Positions 5,322-7,352 of a stretch of DNA of 7,352 nucleotides are shown one piece after another (position 1 is the stretch's first letter; each line of letters begins with the position of its first letter). Source of the DNA: JAVKSM01 sp039583705 (lineage in GTDB: Bacteria > Actinomycetota > Actinomycetes > Mycobacteriales > Pseudonocardiaceae); assembly GCA_039583705.1 (NCBI GenBank), contig JAVKSM010000134.1, forward strand, positions 1 through 7,352, given 5' to 3'. A model generated the notes under the pieces. That model worked only from the letters and a program-made list of their open reading frames with translations. It had not been told where the DNA came from and ran no database searches. A program made the position numbers and the translations under genes.

Positions 5322-6500
5322 ATGCCCGACGCACCCTCCTGGAGCGCCAGCTTCCCCGGCGCCGACGGGGCTGCGGCCACCCCGGCTCAGGTCATCGCCG
5401 GCCTCCGGGCGACCGCCGAAGGCGGGGAGGATCTCGTCCAACTGCTCACCCCGGAGGGCCAGCGGGTCAGCCACGCCGAGTTCACCCTGGACATCGGGCT
5501 GGAGGAGATCAAGAGCCTGTACCGTGACATGGTGCTGGTCCGCCGCTTCGACCGGGAGGCGAACGCGTTGCAGCGGCAGGGTCAGCTCGGCATCTGGGTA
5601 CCCCTGCTCGGTCAGGAGGCCGCGCAGGTCGGCGCCGGGCGGGCGATGGCGCCGCAGGACATGGCCTTTCCTTCCTACCGCGAACACGGCGTCGCCTGGT
5701 GTCGCGGCGTCGACCCCACCGAGCTGCTGGGAATCTTCCGCGGTACCGACCACGGCTCCTGGGATCCCCAGACCACCGGCATGCACCTGTACACGATCGT
5801 CATCGGCAACCAGTGCCTCAACGCGACCGGCTACGCGATGGGCCAACGCTTCGAGGGCAAGGTCGGCGACGTCGAGACCGGGCAAGCCACGATCTGCTTC
5901 TTCGGCGACGGCGCCACCAGCCAGGGCGACGTGCACGAGGGCTTCGTGTGGGCCGCGGTCTACGACGCGCCAGTGGTCTTCTTCTGCCAGAACAACCAGT
6001 GGGCGATCTCTGAGCCGCTGGAGCGCCAGACCCGGGTGCCGCTCTACCGCCGTGCCGAGGGCTACGGCTTCCGCGGCATCCGGGTGGACGGCAACGACGT
6101 GCTAGCCACGCTGGCCGTGACCCGGTGGGCGCTGGACGAGTGCCGCACCGGCAACGGCCCGGTGCTCATCGAGGCCTACACCTACCGCATGGACGCCCAC
6201 ACCACGTCCGACGACCCCAGCCGCTACCGGCTGTCCAGCGAACTGGAGGCGTGGAAGCTCAAGGACCCCATCGAGCGGGTTCGGGCGTACCTGGTGCGCG
6301 AGGAGCAGGTGGGGCCGGAGTTCTTCACCCAGCTCGCCGCGGAGTCCGAGGCGCTGGCCCGGCGCATCCGGGAGTCCGTCACGGCGATGCCCGACCCGGG
6401 CCCCGAGCGAATCTTCTCCCAGGTCTACGCCGAGCCCTCGCCTCCCCTCGAAGCGGCGCGGCAGGCGTTTCTCGCCTACCACCGCACCCTCGCCGACTGA
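5322..6500 (+). CDS. pdhA: 2-oxoacid dehydrogenase complex E1 component, alpha subunit (pyruvate or branched-chain type)
   Basis: A 392-residue thiamine-diphosphate-dependent subunit. With E1-beta it decarboxylates a 2-oxoacid and transfers the acyl group to the lipoyl arm of E2, in the cytoplasm. The TPP/Mg motif runs from GDG (195-197) to NN (224-225), inside GDGATSQGDVHEG and FFCQNNQWAIS. LLGQEAAQVGAGRAM is at 95-109 and SYREHGVAWCRGVDP at 118-132. The loop YRMDAHTTSDDPSRYR (288-303) carries the conserved His293 and corresponds to the phosphorylated loop of mitochondrial E1-alpha. The protein closely resembles E1-alpha proteins that Streptomyces annotations call PdhA or BkdA, so pyruvate versus branched-chain keto acids is unresolved. 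About 60 residues precede the conserved core (DIGLEEIKSLYRDMV), starting with an alanine-rich stretch. The ATG at 5322 has GAGGAG 7 nt upstream. A strong terminator hairpin follows 9 bp after the stop. Confidence 0.93.
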   Translation: MPDAPSWSASFPGADGAAATPAQVIAGLRATAEGGEDLVQLLTPEGQRVSHAEFTLDIGLEEIKSLYRDMVLVRRFDREANALQRQGQLGIWVPLLGQEAAQVGAGRAMAPQDMAFPSYREHGVAWCRGVDPTELLGIFRGTDHGSWDPQTTGMHLYTIVIGNQCLNATGYAMGQRFEGKVGDVETGQATICFFGDGATSQGDVHEGFVWAAVYDAPVVFFCQNNQWAISEPLERQTRVPLYRRAEGYGFRGIRVDGNDVLATLAVTRWALDECRTGNGPVLIEAYTYRMDAHTTSDDPSRYRLSSELEAWKLKDPIERVRAYLVREEQVGPEFFTQLAAESEALARRIRESVTAMPDPGPERIFSQVYAEPSPPLEAARQAFLAYHRTLAD

Positions 6501-6509
6501 GTGCCCGAG

Positions 6510-6552
6510 TCCGGTCACGGCCGCGGGGCGGTTCCCCGCGGCCGTGACCGGA
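6510..6552 (+). terminator. strong terminator-type hairpin after E1-alpha
   Basis: An 18-bp perfect inverted repeat (6511-6528 and 6534-6551, starting CCGGTCACGG) is extended by a T-A pair to 19 bp, around a 5-nt loop CGGTT. It begins 9 bp after the E1-alpha stop. It has no downstream T tract, as is common for actinobacterial terminators. It should stop or attenuate transcription between the two E1 genes and stabilise the E1-alpha mRNA 3' end. Confidence 0.85.
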
Positions 6553-6572
6553 ATCGCCCCGTGCGTGGTCCG

Positions 6573-6592
6573 GCGCCTGGCCGCGCCTGGCC
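6573..6592. repeat. 10-bp tandem duplication in the E1-alpha/E1-beta gap
   Basis: GCGCCTGGCC occurs twice head to tail (6573-6582 and 6583-6592), followed by a further GCGC. It lies between the terminator and the putative E1-beta promoter. No function can be assigned. Confidence 0.6.
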
Positions 6593-6601
6593 GCGCACGG
6601 G

Positions 6602-6634
6602 CTGAGCATGCCCGCCCGGCGTGCCAGGATGGCG
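6602..6634 (+). promoter_or_regulatory. candidate E1-beta promoter containing the shared 15-bp box
   Basis: CGTGCCAGGATGGCG at 6620-6634 is identical to the box upstream of E1-alpha. If CAGGAT (6625-6630) is a -10, CTGAGC at 6602-6607 lies 17 bp upstream as a tolerable -35. Transcription would then start near 6637, leaving a leader of about 100 nt before the ATG at 6736. A TAGGAC at 6645-6650 is an alternative -10 without a good -35. The position directly after a terminator supports a separate promoter here. Confidence 0.5.
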
Positions 6635-6735
6635 TCAGTACCGCTAGGACCGCTCCGCTCACGAGGCGGGGACGCCGAGGCGGCACGCCGGCATCGTCAC
6701 GAGCGGCGTCGGCCGGATCGACGAGGAGACCCGCG

Positions 6736-7352
6736 ATGGCCACTGCCGTGCTCGGAGGGTCCAGCACCGACCGGTCCGGCCCATCGGACACGTCGGGCAC
6801 CCAGACCCTCACGCTCGCCAAGGCGCTCAACAACGGTTTGCGGGCCGCGATGGAGGCCGACCCCAGGGTCGTCGTCATGGGTGAGGACGTCGGCAGGCTC
6901 GGCGGTGTCTTCCGGGTCACCGACGGGCTGGCCAAGGACTTCGGCGAGCAACGGGTGCTCGACACCCCGCTCGCCGAGTCCGGGATCATCGGTACCGCGG
7001 TCGGCCTCGCCATCCGCGGGTTCCGGCCGGTGTGCGAGATCCAGTTCGACGGCTTCGTCTTCCCCGGCTTCGACCAGATCGTCTCCCAGCTCGCCAAGCT
7101 GCACTACCGCTCGCAGGGTCGGGTGTCGATGCCGGTGGTGGTGCGGATCCCGTTCGGCGGGGGGATCGGGGCGGTCGAGCACCACAGCGAGTCCCCGGAG
7201 TCGCTGTTCGCGCACGTCGCCGGGCTGCGGGTGGTCGCATGCTCCAACCCCGCCGACGGTTACTGGATGATCCAGCAGGCGATCGCCTGCGACGACCCGG
7301 TGATCTTCTTCGAGCCGAAGCGGCGGTACTGGGAGAAGGGCCGGCTCGATCT
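6736..7352 (+). CDS. pdhB: 2-oxoacid dehydrogenase complex E1 component, beta subunit (3' end outside the window)
   Basis: The first 205 codons of the partner of the upstream E1-alpha; the two form an alpha2beta2 TPP enzyme. Visible marks are VVVMGEDVGRLGGVFRVTDGL (46-66 region), DTPLAESGIIGTAVGLA (76-92, with Glu81 expected to contact the thiazolium/aminopyrimidine site), EIQFDGFVFPGFDQIVSQ (101-118) and EHHSESPESLFAHVAG (148-163, with the paired His149/His150). No frameshift or stop interrupts it. The ATG at 6736 has GAGGAG 7 nt upstream, the same layout as in E1-alpha. About 25 poorly conserved Ser/Thr/Gly-rich residues precede the core. The family is usually about 325-350 residues, so roughly a third is missing beyond the window, where an E2 gene would be expected. 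Unusually, it sits 235 bp after E1-alpha behind a terminator, implying its own promoter. Confidence 0.93.
   Translation, partial: MATAVLGGSSTDRSGPSDTSGTQTLTLAKALNNGLRAAMEADPRVVVMGEDVGRLGGVFRVTDGLAKDFGEQRVLDTPLAESGIIGTAVGLAIRGFRPVCEIQFDGFVFPGFDQIVSQLAKLHYRSQGRVSMPVVVRIPFGGGIGAVEHHSESPESLFAHVAGLRVVACSNPADGYWMIQQAIACDDPVIFFEPKRRYWEKGRLD

Noticed and set aside
6510..6552. Transposon end or attachment site
   Set aside because: It is a single tight hairpin right after a stop codon with no transposase or target duplication; a terminator explains it.
6616..6691. 10-bp inverted repeat (6616-6625 and 6682-6691) as a leader riboswitch
   Set aside because: The left arm would lie upstream of the predicted transcript start, the loop is 56 nt, and such GC-rich pairings are expected by chance.

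Overview
The window is very GC-rich, with strong G/C preference at third codon positions, GTG starts and purine-rich Shine-Dalgarno sequences. It codes for a CsoR-type copper repressor and for Streptomyces-like alpha-keto acid dehydrogenase E1 subunits. Together these point to a chromosomal segment of an actinomycete. A member of Pseudonocardiales is my guess, made from overall protein flavour only. No tRNA, rRNA, CRISPR array, insertion sequence or phage gene was seen, and most of the DNA looks like ordinary metabolic chromosome.

Left part (1-3380): the window opens inside a plus-strand gene whose C-terminus is a WYL-type domain. It converges on a minus-strand pair of aldo/keto reductases from two different subfamilies (AKR-2 at 1269-2261, then AKR-1 at 383-1213), which probably form an operon. 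Divergent from these, on the plus strand, lies a short frameshifted and truncated remnant of an AhpD/carboxymuconolactone-decarboxylase-like gene (2337-2520). It runs directly into an intact beta-hydroxyacid dehydrogenase (3-hydroxyisobutyrate dehydrogenase/glyoxylate reductase type, 2526-3380). These genes suggest aldehyde/keto-acid reduction and redox housekeeping.

Middle (3431-5124, minus strand): a two-gene metal-response operon, csoR followed by a DUF318/ArsP-type permease carrying a C-terminal YHS metal-binding domain. A perfect 7-3-7 inverted repeat sits 11 bp upstream of csoR, where a CsoR operator would be. The csoR promoter appears to give a leaderless transcript.

Right part (5322-7352, plus strand): E1-alpha and the first 205 codons of E1-beta of a branched 2-oxoacid dehydrogenase complex (pyruvate or branched-chain keto acid). 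The two genes, normally tightly co-transcribed, are separated by 235 bp. That gap holds a 19-bp-stem terminator hairpin and then a 15-bp sequence identical to one upstream of E1-alpha. I read this as two transcription units sharing a promoter or operator element.

No clearly novel system is visible. The best leads are the shared box plus terminator at the E1 locus, the minimal CsoR/permease-YHS operon, and the broken AhpD-like fragment in frame with the dehydrogenase.
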